Positions 11,590 to 23,712 of a stretch of 64,000 nucleotides of DNA are shown one piece after another. Under the pieces are notes generated by a model. It ran no database searches. It saw nothing but the letters and a program-made list of their open reading frames with translations, and was not told the origin of the DNA. The translations under genes and the position numbers were made by a program. The DNA is from Coriaria nepalensis (taxonomy: Eukaryota > Streptophyta > Magnoliopsida > Cucurbitales > Coriariaceae): contig CP114482.1 in assembly GCA_027186245.1 (NCBI GenBank), forward strand, positions 18,433,209-18,497,208, read 5' to 3'. The number at the start of each line of letters is the position of its first letter. The first letter of the stretch is position 1.

Positions 11590-14500
11590 TGAATTTGTTT
11601 AATCTTAGAGTCATCATCTCAACGAGTCTTCGAAACACATTAATTCATTTAAAAGCAAATAAAAGGAATTCTATTTTCGCACTCCGAACCCGACTTTCGT
11701 ACATTACTTGCTAATGATCATTTTAGGACAAGTAATTCATTTGTTTTATTTGAGATTCATGTCAATGAGTCTTATCAAGTCTCTAATTCATTTGAAAGAA
11801 ATTCGAACAAATTCTATTTTTGCACGTCAAACACTACTTTCGCGCATCACATTCTAATTATCTTTTTAAGACAAGTATGCATGTGTTTTATCTTATCTTC
11901 TTATCAATGAGAATTTTCAAGACAATAAATCGTTTGGAAGCCATTGGAGCGCATGCTATTTACGCATTTCAATCATGACTATCGCGCATAGCTCGCATAT
12001 GATTTTTTGAAGGCAAGTATGAATTTGTTTAATCTTAGAGTCATCATCTAAACGAGTCTTCAAAAGTCATTAATTCATTTAAAAGCAAATAACAGAAATT
12101 CTATTTTCGCACTTCGAATCCGACTTTCGTACATTACTTGCTAATGATCATTTTAGGGCAAGTATTCATTTGTTTTATTTGAGATTCATGTCAATGAGTC
12201 TTATCAAGTCTCTGATTCATTTGAAGGAAATTCGAACAAATTCTATTTTTGCACGTCAAACACTACTTTCGCGCATCACATTCTAATTATATTTTTAAGA
12301 CAAGTATGCATGTGTTTTATGTTATCTTCTTATCAATGAGAATTTTCAAGACAATAAATCGTTTGGAAGCCATTGGAGCGCATGCTATTTACGCATTTCA
12401 ATCATGACTATCGCGCATAGCTCGCATATGATTTTTTGAAGGCAAGTATGAATTTGTTTAATCTTAGAGTCATCATCTCAACGAGTCTTCGAAACTCATT
12501 AATTCATTTAAAAGCAAATAAAAGGAATTCTATTTTCGCACTTCGAACCCGACTTTCGTACATTACTTGCTAATGATAATTTTAGGTCAAGTATTCATTT
12601 GTTTTATTTGAGATTCATGTCAATGAGTGTTTTAAAGTCTCTAATTCATTTGAAGGAAATTCGAATGAATTCTACTTTTGCACTCCGAACACTACTTTCG
12701 CGCATCACATTCTAATTATCTTTTTAAGACAAGTATGCATGTGTTTTATGTTATCTTCTTATCAATGAGAATTTTCAAGACAATAAATCGTTTGGAACCC
12801 ATTGGAGCGCATGCCATTTATGCATTTCAATCATGACTATCGCGCATAGCTCGCATATGATTTTTTGAAGGCAAGTATGAATTCGTTTAATCTTAGAGTC
12901 ATCATCTCAACGAGCCTTCGAAACTCATTAATTCATTTAAAAGCAAATAAAAGGAATTCTATTTTCGCACTTCGAACCCGACTTTCGTACATTACTTGCT
13001 AATGATAATTTTAGGTCAAGTATTCATTTGTTTTATTCGAGATTCATGTCAATGAGTGTTTTAAAGTCTCTAATTCATTTGAAGGAAATTCGAATAAATT
13101 CTACTTTTGCACTCCGAACACTACTTTCGCGCATCACATTCTAATTATCTTTTTAAGACAAGTATGCATGTGTTTTATGTTATCTTCTTATCAATGAGAA
13201 TTTTCAAGACAATAAATCGTTTGGAACCCATTGGAGCGCATGCCATTTACGCATTTCAATCATGACTATCGCGCATAGCTTGCATATGATTTTTTGAAGG
13301 CAAGTATGAATTCGTTTAATCTTAGAGTCATCATCTCAACGAGCCTTCGAAACTCATTAATTCATTTAAAAGCAAATAAAAGGAATTCTATTTTCGCACT
13401 TCGAACCCGACTTTCGTACATTACTTGCTAATGATAATTTTAGGTCAAGTATTCATTTGTTTTATTTGAGATTCATGTCAATGAGTGTTTTAAAGTCTCT
13501 AATTCATTTTAAAGAAATTTGAACGAATTCTATTTTCGCACTTCAAACACTAATTTCGCGCATCAATTGCTATTGATCTTTTGAAAACAATTATGCTTTT
13601 GTTTTAACATATATTTATGTCAATGAGCCTTTTGAAGACAATAAATCATTTAGAAGCCATTGGAGCGAATGCTATTTACGCATTTCAATCACGACTATCG
13701 CGCATAGCATGCAAATGATTTTTTGCAGGCAAGTATGAATTTGTTTAATCTTAGAGTCATCATCTCAACGAGTCTTCGAAACTCATTAATTCATTTGAAA
13801 GCAAATAAAAGGAATTCTATTTTCGCACTTCGAACCCGACTTCCGTACATAACTTGCTAATGGTCATTTTAGGGCAAGTATTCATTTGTTTTATTTGAGA
13901 TTCATGTCAATGAGTCATTTTAAGTCACTAATTCCTTTAAAAGAAATTTGAACGAATTCGATTTTCGCACTTCAAACACTAATTTCGCGCATCAATTGCT
14001 AATGATCTTTTGAAAACAATTATGCTTTTATTTTAACATATATTTATGTCAGTGAGCCTTTTCAAGACAATAAATCATTTGGAAGCCATTGGAGCGAATG
14101 CTATTTTTGCATTTCAATCATGACTATCGCGCATAGCATGCAGATGATTTGTTGAAGGCAAGTATGAATTTGTTTTGTCTTAGAGTCATCATCTAAATGA
14201 CTCTTTGAAAGTCACTAATTGATTTCAGAGCAATTAAAATGAATTCTATTTTCGCACTACGAACCTGACTTTTGTACATAACTTGTTAATGATCATTTTA
14301 GGTCAAGTATTCATTTGTTTTATTTGAGATTCATGTCAATGAGTGTTTTAGAGTCTCTAATTCATTTGAAAGAAATTCGAGTGAATTCTACTTTTGCACT
14401 TCGAACACTACTTTCGCGCATCACATTCTAATTATCTTTTTAAGACAAGTATGCATTTGTTTTATGTTATCTTCTTATCAATGAGTATTTTCAAGACAAT

Positions 14501-17167
14501 AAATCATTTGGAAGCCATTGGAGCGCATGCTATTTACGCATTTCAATCATGACTATCGCGCATAGCTCGCCTATGATTTTTTGAAGGCAAGTATGAATTT
14601 GTTTAATCTTAGAGTCATCATCTCAACGAGTCTTCGAAACTCATTAATTCATTTAAAAGCAAATAAAAGAAATTCTATTTTCGCACTTCGAACCCTACTT
14701 TCGTACATTACTTGCTAATGATCATTTTAGGGCAAGTATTCATTTGTTTTATTTGAGATTCATGTCAATGGGTCATTTTAAGTCACTAATTCATTTTAAA
14801 GAAATTTGAACGAATTCTATTTTTCCACTTCAAACACTAATTTCTTGCATCACTTGCTAATGATCTTTTAAAGACAATTATGCTTTTGTTTTATCATATA
14901 TTTATGTCAATGAGCTTTTTCAAGACAATAAATCATCTGGAAGCCATTGGAGCGAATGCTATTTTCGCATTTCAATCACGACTATCGCGCATTGCTTGTA
15001 AATGATTTTTTGAAGGCAAGTATGAATTTCTTTAATCTTCGAGTCATCATCTCAATGAGCCTTTGAAACTCATTAATTCATTTGAAAGCAAATAAAAGGA
15101 ATTCTATTTTCGCACTTCGAACCCGACTTTCGTAAATAACTTGCTAATGATCATTTTAGGGCAAGTATTCATTTGTTTTATTTGAGATTCAAGTCAGTGA
15201 GTCTTTTCAAGTCTCTAATTCATTTGAAAGAAATTGGAACGAATTCTATTTTTTGCACTTGAAACGCTACTTTCGCGCATCACATTCTAATTATCTTTTT
15301 AAGACAAGTATGCATTTTTTTAATGTTATCTTCTTATCAATGAGTATTTTCAAGATGATAAATCATTTGGAAGCCATTGGAGCGCATGCTATTTATGCAT
15401 TTTAATTATGACTATCGCGCATAGCTCGCATATGATTTTTTGAAGGCAAGTATGAATTTGTTTAATCTTAGAGTCATCATCTCAACGAGTCTTCGAAACT
15501 CATTAATTCATTTAAAAGCAAATAAAAGGAATTCTATTTTCGCACTCCGAACCCGACTTTCGTACATTACTTGCTAATGATCATTTTACGACAAGTAATT
15601 CATTTGTTTTATTTGAGATTCATGTCAATGAGTCTTATCAAGTCTCTAATTCATTTGAAAGAAATTCGAACAAATTCTATTGTTGTACGTCAAACACTAC
15701 TTTCGCGCATCACATTCTAATTATCTTTTTAAGACAAGATGCATGTGTTTTATGTTATCTTCTTATCAATGAGAATTTTCAAGACAATAAATCGTTTGGA
15801 AGCCATTGGAGCGCATGCTATTTACGCATTTCAGTCATGACTATCGCGCATAGCTCGCATATGATTTTTTGAAGGCAAGTATGAATTTGTTTAATGTTAG
15901 AGTCATCATCTAAACGAGTCTCGAAACTCATTAATTCATTTAAAAGCAAATAAAAGAAATTCTATTTTCGCACTTCGAATCCGACTATCGTACATTACTT
16001 GCTAATGATCATTTTACGGCATGTATTCATTTGTTTTATTTGAGATTCATGTCAATGAGTCTTATCAAGTCTCTAATTCATTTGAAAGAAATTCGAACAA
16101 ATTCTATTTTTGCACGTCAAACACTACTTTCACGCATCATATTCTAATTATCTTTTTAAGACAAGTATGCATGTGTTTTATGTTATCTTCTTGTCAATGA
16201 GAATTTTCAAGACAATAAATCGTTTGGAAGCCATCGGAGCGCATGCTATTTACGCATTTCAATCATGACAATCGCGCATAGCTCGCATATGATTTTTTGA
16301 AGGCAAGTATGAATTTGTTTAATCTTAGAGTCATCATCTCAACGAGACTTCGAAATTCATTAATTCATTTGAAAGCAAAGAAAAGGAATTCTATTTTCGC
16401 ACTTCGAACCCGACTTTCGTACATAACTTGCTAATGATCATTTTAGGGCAAGTATTCATTTGTTTTATTTGAGATTCATATCAATGAGTCTTATCAAGTC
16501 TCTAATTCATTTGAAAGAAATTCGAACAAATTCTATTTTTGCACGTCAAACACTACTTTCGCGCATCACATTCTAATTATCTTTTTAAGACAAGTATGCA
16601 TGTGTTTTATGTTATCTTCTTATCTATGAGAATTTTCAAGACAATAAATCGTTTGGAAGCCATTGGAGCGCATGCTATTTACGCATTTCAATCATGACTA
16701 TCACGCATAGCTCGCATATGATTTTTTGAAGGCAAGTATGAATTTGTTTAATCTTAGAGTCATCATCTCAACGAGTCTTCAAAACTCATTAATTCATTTA
16801 AAAGCAAATAAAAGGAATTCTATTTTCGCACTTCGAACCCGACTTTCGTACATTACTTGCTAATGATAATTTTAGGTCAAGTATTCATTTGTTTTATTTG
16901 AGATTCATGTCAATGAGTGTTTTAAAGTCTCTAATTCATTTGAAGGAAATTCGAATGAATTCTACTTTTGCACTTCGAACACTACTTTCGCGCATGACAT
17001 TCTAATTATCTTTTTAAGACAAGTATGCATTTGTTTTATGTTATCTTCTTATCAATGAGTATTTTCAAGACAATAAATCATTTGGAAGCCATTGGAGCGC
17101 ATGCTATTTGCGCATTTCAATCATGACTATCGCGCATAGCTCGCATATGATTTTTTGAAGGCAGGTA

Positions 17168-17596
17168 TGAATTTGTTTAATCTTAGAGTCATCATCTCAA
17201 CGTGTCTTCGAAACTCATTAATTCATTTAAAAGCAAATAAAAGGAATTCTATTTTCGCACTTCGAACCCGACTTTCGTACATTACTTCCTACTGATAATT
17301 TTAGGTCAAGTATTCATTTGTTTTATTTGAGATTCATGTCAATGAGTGTTTTAAAGTCTCTAATTCATTTGAAGGAAATTCGAATGAATTCTACTTTTGC
17401 ACTTCGAACACTACTTTCGCGCATCACATTCTAATTATCTTTTTAAGACAAGTATACATGTGTTTTATGTTATCTTCTTATCAATGAGAATTTTCAAGAC
17501 AATAAATCGTTTGGAAGCCATTGGAGCGCATGCTATTTACGCATTTCAATCATGACTATCGCGCATAGCTCGCATATGATTTTTTGAAGGCAAGTA
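17168..17596 (+). repeat. 429 bp trimer with gamma-1 subfamily (representative)
   Basis: Alpha is 17168-17312, beta 17313-17454 and gamma 17455-17596, which keeps the 145/142/142 lengths exactly. Beta is the form with TCTCTAATTCATTTGAAGG and TTTCGCGCATCACATTC. Gamma is the form called gamma-1 here, with GTGTTTTATGTTATCTTC, TTATCAATGAGAATTTTC, GGAAGCCATTGGAGCGCATG, and TATCGCGCATAGCTCGCATA. This beta/gamma-1 pairing is the common type from about 11.6 to 23.2 kb and recurs singly further right. Confidence 0.9.
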
Positions 17597-17984
17597 TGAA
17601 TTTGTTTAATCTTAGAGTCATCATCTCAACGTGTCTTCGAAACTCATTAATTCATTTAAAAGCAAATAAAAGGAATTCTATTTTCGCACTTCGAACCCGA
17701 CTTTCGTACATTACTTGCTAATGATAATTTTAGGTCAAGTATTCATTTGTTTTATTTGAGATTCATGTCAATGAGTGTTTTAAAGTCTCTAATTCATTTG
17801 AAAGAAATTCGAACAAATTCTATTTTTGCACATCAAACACTACTTTCACGCATCACATTCTAATTATCTTTTTAAGACAAGTATGCATGTGTTTTATGTT
17901 ATCTTCTTATCAATGAGAATTTTCAAGACAATAAATCGTTTGGAAGCCATTGGAGCGCATGCTATTTACGCATTTCAATCATGA

Positions 17985-18000
17985 CTATCGCGCATATGAT
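17985..18000 (+). other. 9 bp slippage deletion in a gamma-1 monomer
   Basis: Other gamma-1 copies read CGCGCATAGCTCGCATATG. Here the sequence is CGCGCATATG, so one of the two CGCATA direct repeats and the GCT between them are gone. This accounts for the 420 bp spacing between unit starts 17597 and 18017. Loss between short direct repeats is the usual footprint of replication slippage. It also joins reading frames, giving a chance 63-codon frame at 17950-18141 that I do not regard as a gene. Confidence 0.85.
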
Positions 18001-18979
18001 TTTTCGAAGGCAAGTATGAATTTGTTTAATCTTAGAGTCATCATCTCAACGAGTCTTCGAAACTCATTAATTCATTTAAAAGCAAATAAAAGGAATTCTA
18101 TTTTCGCACTTCGAACCCGACTTTCGTACATTACTTGCTAATGATAATTTTAGGTCAAGTATTCATTTGTTTTATTTGAGATTCATGTCAATGAGTGTTT
18201 TAAAGTCTCTAATTCATTTGAAGGAAATTCGAATGAATTCTACTTTTGCACTTCGAACACTACTTTCGCGCATCACATTCTAATTATCTTTTTAAGACAA
18301 GTATGCATGTGTTTTATGCTATCTTCTTATCAATGAGAATTTTCAAGACAATAAATCGTTTGGAAGCCATTGGAGCTCATGCTATTTACGCATTTCAATC
18401 ATGACTATCGCGCATAGCTCGCATATGATTTTTTGAAGGCAAGTATGAATTTGTTTAATCTTAGAGTCATCATCTCAACGAGTCTTCGAAACTCATTAAT
18501 TCATTTAAAAGTAAATAAAAGGAATTCTATTTTCGCACTTCGAACCCGACTTTCGTACATTACTTGCTAATGATAATTTTAGGTCAAGTATTCATTTGTT
18601 TTATTTGAGATTCATGTCAATGAGTGTTTTAAAGTCTCTAATTCATTTTAAAGAAATTTGAACGAATTCTATTTTCGCACTTCGAACACTACTTTCGCAC
18701 ATCAACTGCTATTGATCTTTTGAAAACAATTATGCTTTTGTTTTAACATATATTTATGTCAATGAGCCTTTTGAAGACAATAAATCATTTAGAAGCCATT
18801 GGAGCGAATGCTATTTACGCATTTCAATCACGACTATCGCGCATAGCATGCAAATGATTTTTTGAAGGCAAGTACGAATTTGTTTAATCTTCGAGTCATC
18901 ATCTCAATGAGTCTTTGAAACTCATTAATTCATTTGAAAGCAAATAAAAGGAATTCTATTTTCGCCCTTCGAACCCGAC

Positions 18980-21735
18980 TTTCGTACATAACTTGCTAAT
19001 GATCATTTTAGGGCAAGTAGTCATTTGTTTCATTTGAGATTCATGTGAATGAGTCTTTTCAACTCACTAATTCATTTGAAAGCAATTCGAACGAATTCTA
19101 TTTTTCCACTTCAAACACTACTTTTGTGAATCACTTGTTAATGATCTTTTTAAGACAAGTATGCATTTGTTTTATGTTATATTCATGGCAATGAGTTTTT
19201 TCAAGAAAATAAATTATTTGGAACCCATTGGAGCGAATACTATTTTTTCGCATTTCAAACATGACTTTCGCGGATAGCTTGGTTATGATTTTTTGAAGGC
19301 AAGTATGAATTTGTTTAATCTTAGAGTACTCATCTCAATGTCTCTTTGAAAGTCACTAATTCATTTGAAAGCAATTAAAATGAATTCTATTTTCGCACTT
19401 CAAACCCGACTTTCGTACATAACTTGCTAATGATCATTTTAGGGCAAGTAGTCATTTTTTTCATTTGAGATTCATGTCAATTAGTCTTTTCAAGTCACTA
19501 ATTCATTTGAAAGAAATTGGAACGAATTCTATTGTTGCACTTGAAACGCTAGTTTCGCCCATCACATTCTAATTATCTTTTTAAGTCAAGTATGCATTTT
19601 TTTAATGTGATCTTCTTATCAATGAGTATTTTCAAGATAATAAATCATTTGGAAGCCATTGGAGCGCATGCTATTTATGCATTTTAATTATGACTATCGC
19701 GCATAGCTCGCATATGATTTTTTGAAGGCAAGTATGAATTTGTTTAATCTTAGAGTCATCATCTCAACGAGTCTTCGAAACTCATTAATTCATTTAAAAG
19801 CAAATAAAAGGAATTCTATTTTCGCACTCCGAACCCGACTTTCGTACATTACTTGCTAATGATCATTTTAGGACAAGTAATTCATTTGTTTTATTTGAGA
19901 TTCATGTCAATGAGTCTTATCAAGTCTCTAATTCATTTGAAAGAAATTCGAACAAATTCTATTTTTGCACGTCAAACACTACTTTCGCGCATCACATTCT
20001 AATTATCTTTTTAAGACAAGTATGCATGTGTTTTATGTTATCTTCTTATCCATGAGTATTTTCAAGACAATAAATTATTTGGAAGCCATTGGAGAGCATG
20101 CTATTTACGCATTTCAATCATGACTATCGCGCATAGCTCGCATATGATTTTTTGAACGGAAGTATGAATTTGTTTAATCTTAGAGTCATCATCTCAACGA
20201 GTCTTCGAAACTCATTAATTCATTTAAAAGCAAATAAAAGGAATTCTATTTTCGCACTTCGAACCCGACTTTCGTACATTACTTGCTAATGATAATTTTA
20301 GGTCAAGTATTCATTTGTTTTATTTGAGATTCATGTCAATGAGTGTTTTAAAGTCTCTAATTCATTTGAAGGAAATTCGAATGAATTCTACTTTTGCACT
20401 TCGAACACTACTTTCGCGCATCACATTCTAATTATCTTTTTAAGACAAGTATGCATGTGTTTTATGTTATCTTCTTGTCAATGAGAATTTTCAAGACAAT
20501 AAATCGTTTGGAAGCCATTGGAGCGCATGCTATTTACGCATTTCAATCATGACTATCGCGCATAGCTCGCATATGATTTTTTGAAGGCAAGTATGAATTT
20601 GTTTAATCTTAGAGTCAACATCTCAACGAGACTTCGAAACTCATTAATTCATTTGAAAGCAAATAAAAGGAATTCTATTTTCGCACTTCGAACCCGACTT
20701 TCGTACATAACTTGCTAATGATCATTTTAGGGCAAGTAGTCATTTGTTTCATTTGAGATTCATGTGAATGAGTCTTTTCAACTCACTAATTCATTTGAAA
20801 GCAATTCGAACGAATTCTATTTTTCCACTTCAAACACTACTTTTGTGAATCACTTGTTAATGATCTTTTTAAGACAAGTATGCATTTGTTTTATGTTATA
20901 TTCATGGCGATGAGTTTTTTCAAGAAAATAAATTATTTGGAACCCATTGGAGCGAATACTATTTTTGTCGCATTTCAAACATGACTTTCGCGGATAGCTT
21001 GGTTACGATTTTTTGAAGGCAAGTATGAATTTGTTTAATCTTAGAGTACTCAGCTCAATGTCTCTTTGAAAGTCACTAATTCATTTGAAAGCAATTAAAA
21101 TGAATTCTATTTTCGCACTTCAAACCCGACTTTCGTAAATAACTTGCTAATGATCATTTTAGGCCAAGTAGTCATTTGTTTCATTTGAGATTCATGTCAA
21201 TGAGTCTTTTCAAGTCACTAATTCATTTGAAAGAAATTGGAACGAATTCTATTTTTGCACTTGAAACGCTAGTTTCGCCCATCACATTCTAATTATCTTT
21301 TTAAGACAAGTATGCATTTTTTTAATGTGATCTTCTTATCAATGAGTATTTTCAAGATAATAAATCATTTGGAAGCCATTGGAGCGCATGCTATTTATGC
21401 ATTTTAATTATGACTATCGCGCATAGGTCGCATATGATTTTTTGAAGGCAAGTATGAATTTGTTTAATCTTAGAGTCATCATCTCAACGAGTCTTCGAAA
21501 CTCATTAATTCATTTAAAAGCAAATAAAAGGAATTCTATTTTCGCACTCCGAACCCGACTTTCGTACATTACTTGCTAATGATCATTTTAGGACAAGTAA
21601 TTCATTTGTTTTATTTGAGATTCATGTCAATGAGTCTTATCAAGTCTCTAATTCATTTGAAAGAAATACGAACAAATTCTATTTTTGCACGTCAAACACT
21701 ACTTTCGCGCATCACATTCTAATTATCTTTTTAAA
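18980..21735 (+). repeat. Duplicated segment (offset 1720 bp) carrying left-region beta and gamma
   Basis: About 1.0 kb from roughly 18980-20010 is repeated at roughly 20700-21735, offset 1720 bp (four trimers). Shared private features are GATTCATGTGAATGAG, a gamma of the left-region type (TATATTCATGG, then CGGATAGCTTGG) with small insertions before CGCATTTCAAACATG, and the alpha start TTAGAGTACTCA. Following beta copies share GAAACGCTAGTTTCGCCCAT, which also appears near 22130, so part of the segment is present a third time. The left-region monomers sit as islands inside gamma-1 trimers. Confidence 0.85.
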
Positions 21736-23260
21736 ACAAGATGCATGTGTTTTATGTTATCTTCTTATCAATGAGAATTTTCAAGACAATAAATCGTTTG
21801 GAAGCCATTGGAGCGCATGCTATTTACGCATTTCAATCATGACTATCGCGCATAGCTCGCATATGATTTTTTGAAGGCAAGTATGAATTTGTTTAATCTT
21901 AGAGTCATCATCTCAACGAGACTTCGAAACTCATTAATTCATTTGAAAGCAAATAAAAGGAATTCTATTTTCGCACTTTGAACCCGACTTTCGTACATAA
22001 CTTGCTAAAGATCATTTTTGGGCAAGAAGTCATTTGTTTCATTTGAGATTCATGTCAATGAGTCTTTTCAAGTCACTAATTCATTTGAAAGAAATTGGAA
22101 CGAATTCTATTTTTGCACTTGAAACGCTAGTTTCGCCCATCACATTCTAATTATCTTTTTAAGACAAGTATGCATTTTTTTAATGTGATCTTCTTAGCAA
22201 TGAGTATTTTCAAGATAATAAATCATTTGGAAGCCATTGGAGCGCATGCTATTTATGCATTTTAATTATGACTATCGCGCATAGCTCGCATATGATTTTT
22301 TGAAGGCAAGTATGAATTTGTTTAATCTTAGAGTTATCATCTCAACGAGTCTTCGAAACTCATTAATTCATTTAAAAGTAAATAAAAGGAATTCTATTTT
22401 TGCACTCCGAACCCGACTTTCGTACATTACTTGCTAATGATCATTTTAGGACAAGTAATTCATTTGTTTTATTTGAGATTCATGTCAATGAGTCTTATCA
22501 AGTCTTTAATTCATTTGAAAGAAATTCGAACAAATTCTATTTTTGCACGTCAAACACTACTTTCGCGCATCACATTCTAATTATCTTTTTAAAACAAGAT
22601 GCATGTGTTTTATGTTATCTTCTTATCAATGAGAATTTTCAAGACAATAAATCGTTTGGAAGCCATTGGAGCGCATGCTATTTACGCATTTCAGTCATGA
22701 CTATCGCGCATAGCTCGCATATGATTTTTTGAAGGCAAGTATGAATTTGTTTAATCTTAGAGTCATCATCTAAACGAGTCTTCGAAACTCATTAATTCAT
22801 TTAAAAGCAAATAAAAGAAATTCTATTTCTGCACTTCGAATCCAACTATCGTACATTACTTGCTAATGATCATTTTACGGCAAGTATTCATTTGTTTTAT
22901 TTGAGATTCATGTCAATGAGTCTTATCAAGTCTCTAATTCATTTGAAAGAAATTCGAACAAATTCTATTTTTGCACATCAAACACTACTTTCACGCATCA
23001 CATTCTAATTATCTTTTTAAGACAAGTATGCATGTGTTTTATGTTATCTTCTTGTCAATGAGAATTTTCAAGACAATAAATCGTTTGGAAGCCATTGGAG
23101 AGCATGCTATTTACGCATTTCAATCATGACTATCGCGCATAGCTCGCATATGATTTTTTGAAGGCAAGTATGAATTTGTTTAATCTTAGAGTCATCATCT
23201 CATTGAGTCTTCCAAACTCATTAATTCATTTGAAAGCAAATAAAAGGAATTCTAATTTCG

Positions 23261-23275
23261 CACTTTCGTACATTA
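23261..23275 (+). other. 12 bp microhomology deletion in an alpha monomer
   Basis: Alpha normally reads GCACTTCGAACCCGACTTTC at this point. Here it reads TTTCGCACTTTCGTACATTA, so the CGAACCCGACTT stretch is missing, with ACTT available at both ends as microhomology. This explains the 417 bp spacing of the unit 23171-23587. Confidence 0.85.
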
Positions 23276-23587
23276 CTCGCTAATGATCATTTTAGGGCAA
23301 GTATTCATTTGTTTTATTTGAGATTCATGTCAATGGGTCATTTTAAGTCAATAATTCATTTTAAAGAAATTTGAACGAATTCTATTTTCGCACTTCAAAC
23401 ACTAATTTCGCGCATCAGTTGCTAATGATCTTTTGAAGACAATAATGCTTTTGTTTTAACATATATTTATGTCAATGAGCCTTTTGAAGACTATAAATCA
23501 TTTGGAAGCCATTGGAGCGAATGCTATTTACGCATTTCAATCATGACTATCGCGCATAGCATGCATATGATTTTTTGAAGGCAAGTA

Positions 23588-23712
23588 TGAATTTGTTTAA
23601 TCTTAGAGTCATCATCTCATTGAGTCTTCGAAACTCATTAATTCATTTAAAAGCAAATAAAAGGAATTCTATTTTTGCACTTCGAACCCGACTTTGGTAA
23701 TGATCTTTCGTA
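23588..23712 (+). repeat. Stray shortened alpha monomer (125 bp) with no beta or gamma
   Basis: An alpha monomer starts normally at 23588 but is followed directly by another alpha at 23713, with no beta or gamma between. Its right end is shortened, reading CGACTTTGGTAATGATCTTT and then CGTA, so about 20 bp are lost from two places. Its sequence up to GACTTTGGTA matches the alpha at 24143 (CTCATTGAGTCTTCG, TTTTTGCACTTCG), including the uncommon TTTGG. It is likely the remnant of a misaligned exchange, and marks the change from mainly gamma-1 to mainly gamma-2 trimers. Confidence 0.88.

Larger units (their letters stand above)
11590..23587 (+). repeat. 28 trimers of about 429 bp, mainly beta/gamma-1 type
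   Basis: Unit starts are 11590, 12020, 12449, 12878, 13307, 13736, 14165, 14594, 15023, 15453, 15882, 16310, 16739, 17168, 17597, 18017, 18446, 18875, 19306, 19735, 20165, 20594, 21026, 21455, 21884, 22313, 22742 and 23171. Spacing is 428-432 bp except 420 after 17597 and 417 after 23171, both explained by small deletions. Gamma-1 is the usual third monomer; gamma-2 occurs in the units at 13307, 13736, 14594, 18446 and 23171. Alpha mostly carries CAACGAGTCTTCGAAACTC. Units at 12878 and 13307 share GAATTCGTTTAATC and CGAGCCTTCG, and those at 17168 and 17597 share ACGTGTCTTCG, which are signs of local duplication. Confidence 0.92.

Noticed and set aside
17269..17300. Possible CENP-B box
   Set aside because: The reverse form would need CCCG-NN-T-NNNN-CGAA. 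Alpha has CCCGACT followed by TTCG and then TACA in place of CGAA, so only half the motif is present.
17260..17312. tRNA gene remnant suggested by the TTCGAACCC T-loop-like stretch
   Set aside because: No cloverleaf stems, anticodon arm or A box could be found around it on either strand.
17950..18141. 63-codon frame
   Set aside because: It exists only because a 9 bp deletion removed the CGCATA repeat in one gamma; neighbouring units do not have it.
22400..22732. 110-codon open frame
   Set aside because: It runs through the end of an alpha, a whole beta and a gamma-1 monomer. Frames in sibling units are closed by single changes, the length is within chance for this repeat, and no protein family is recognisable.
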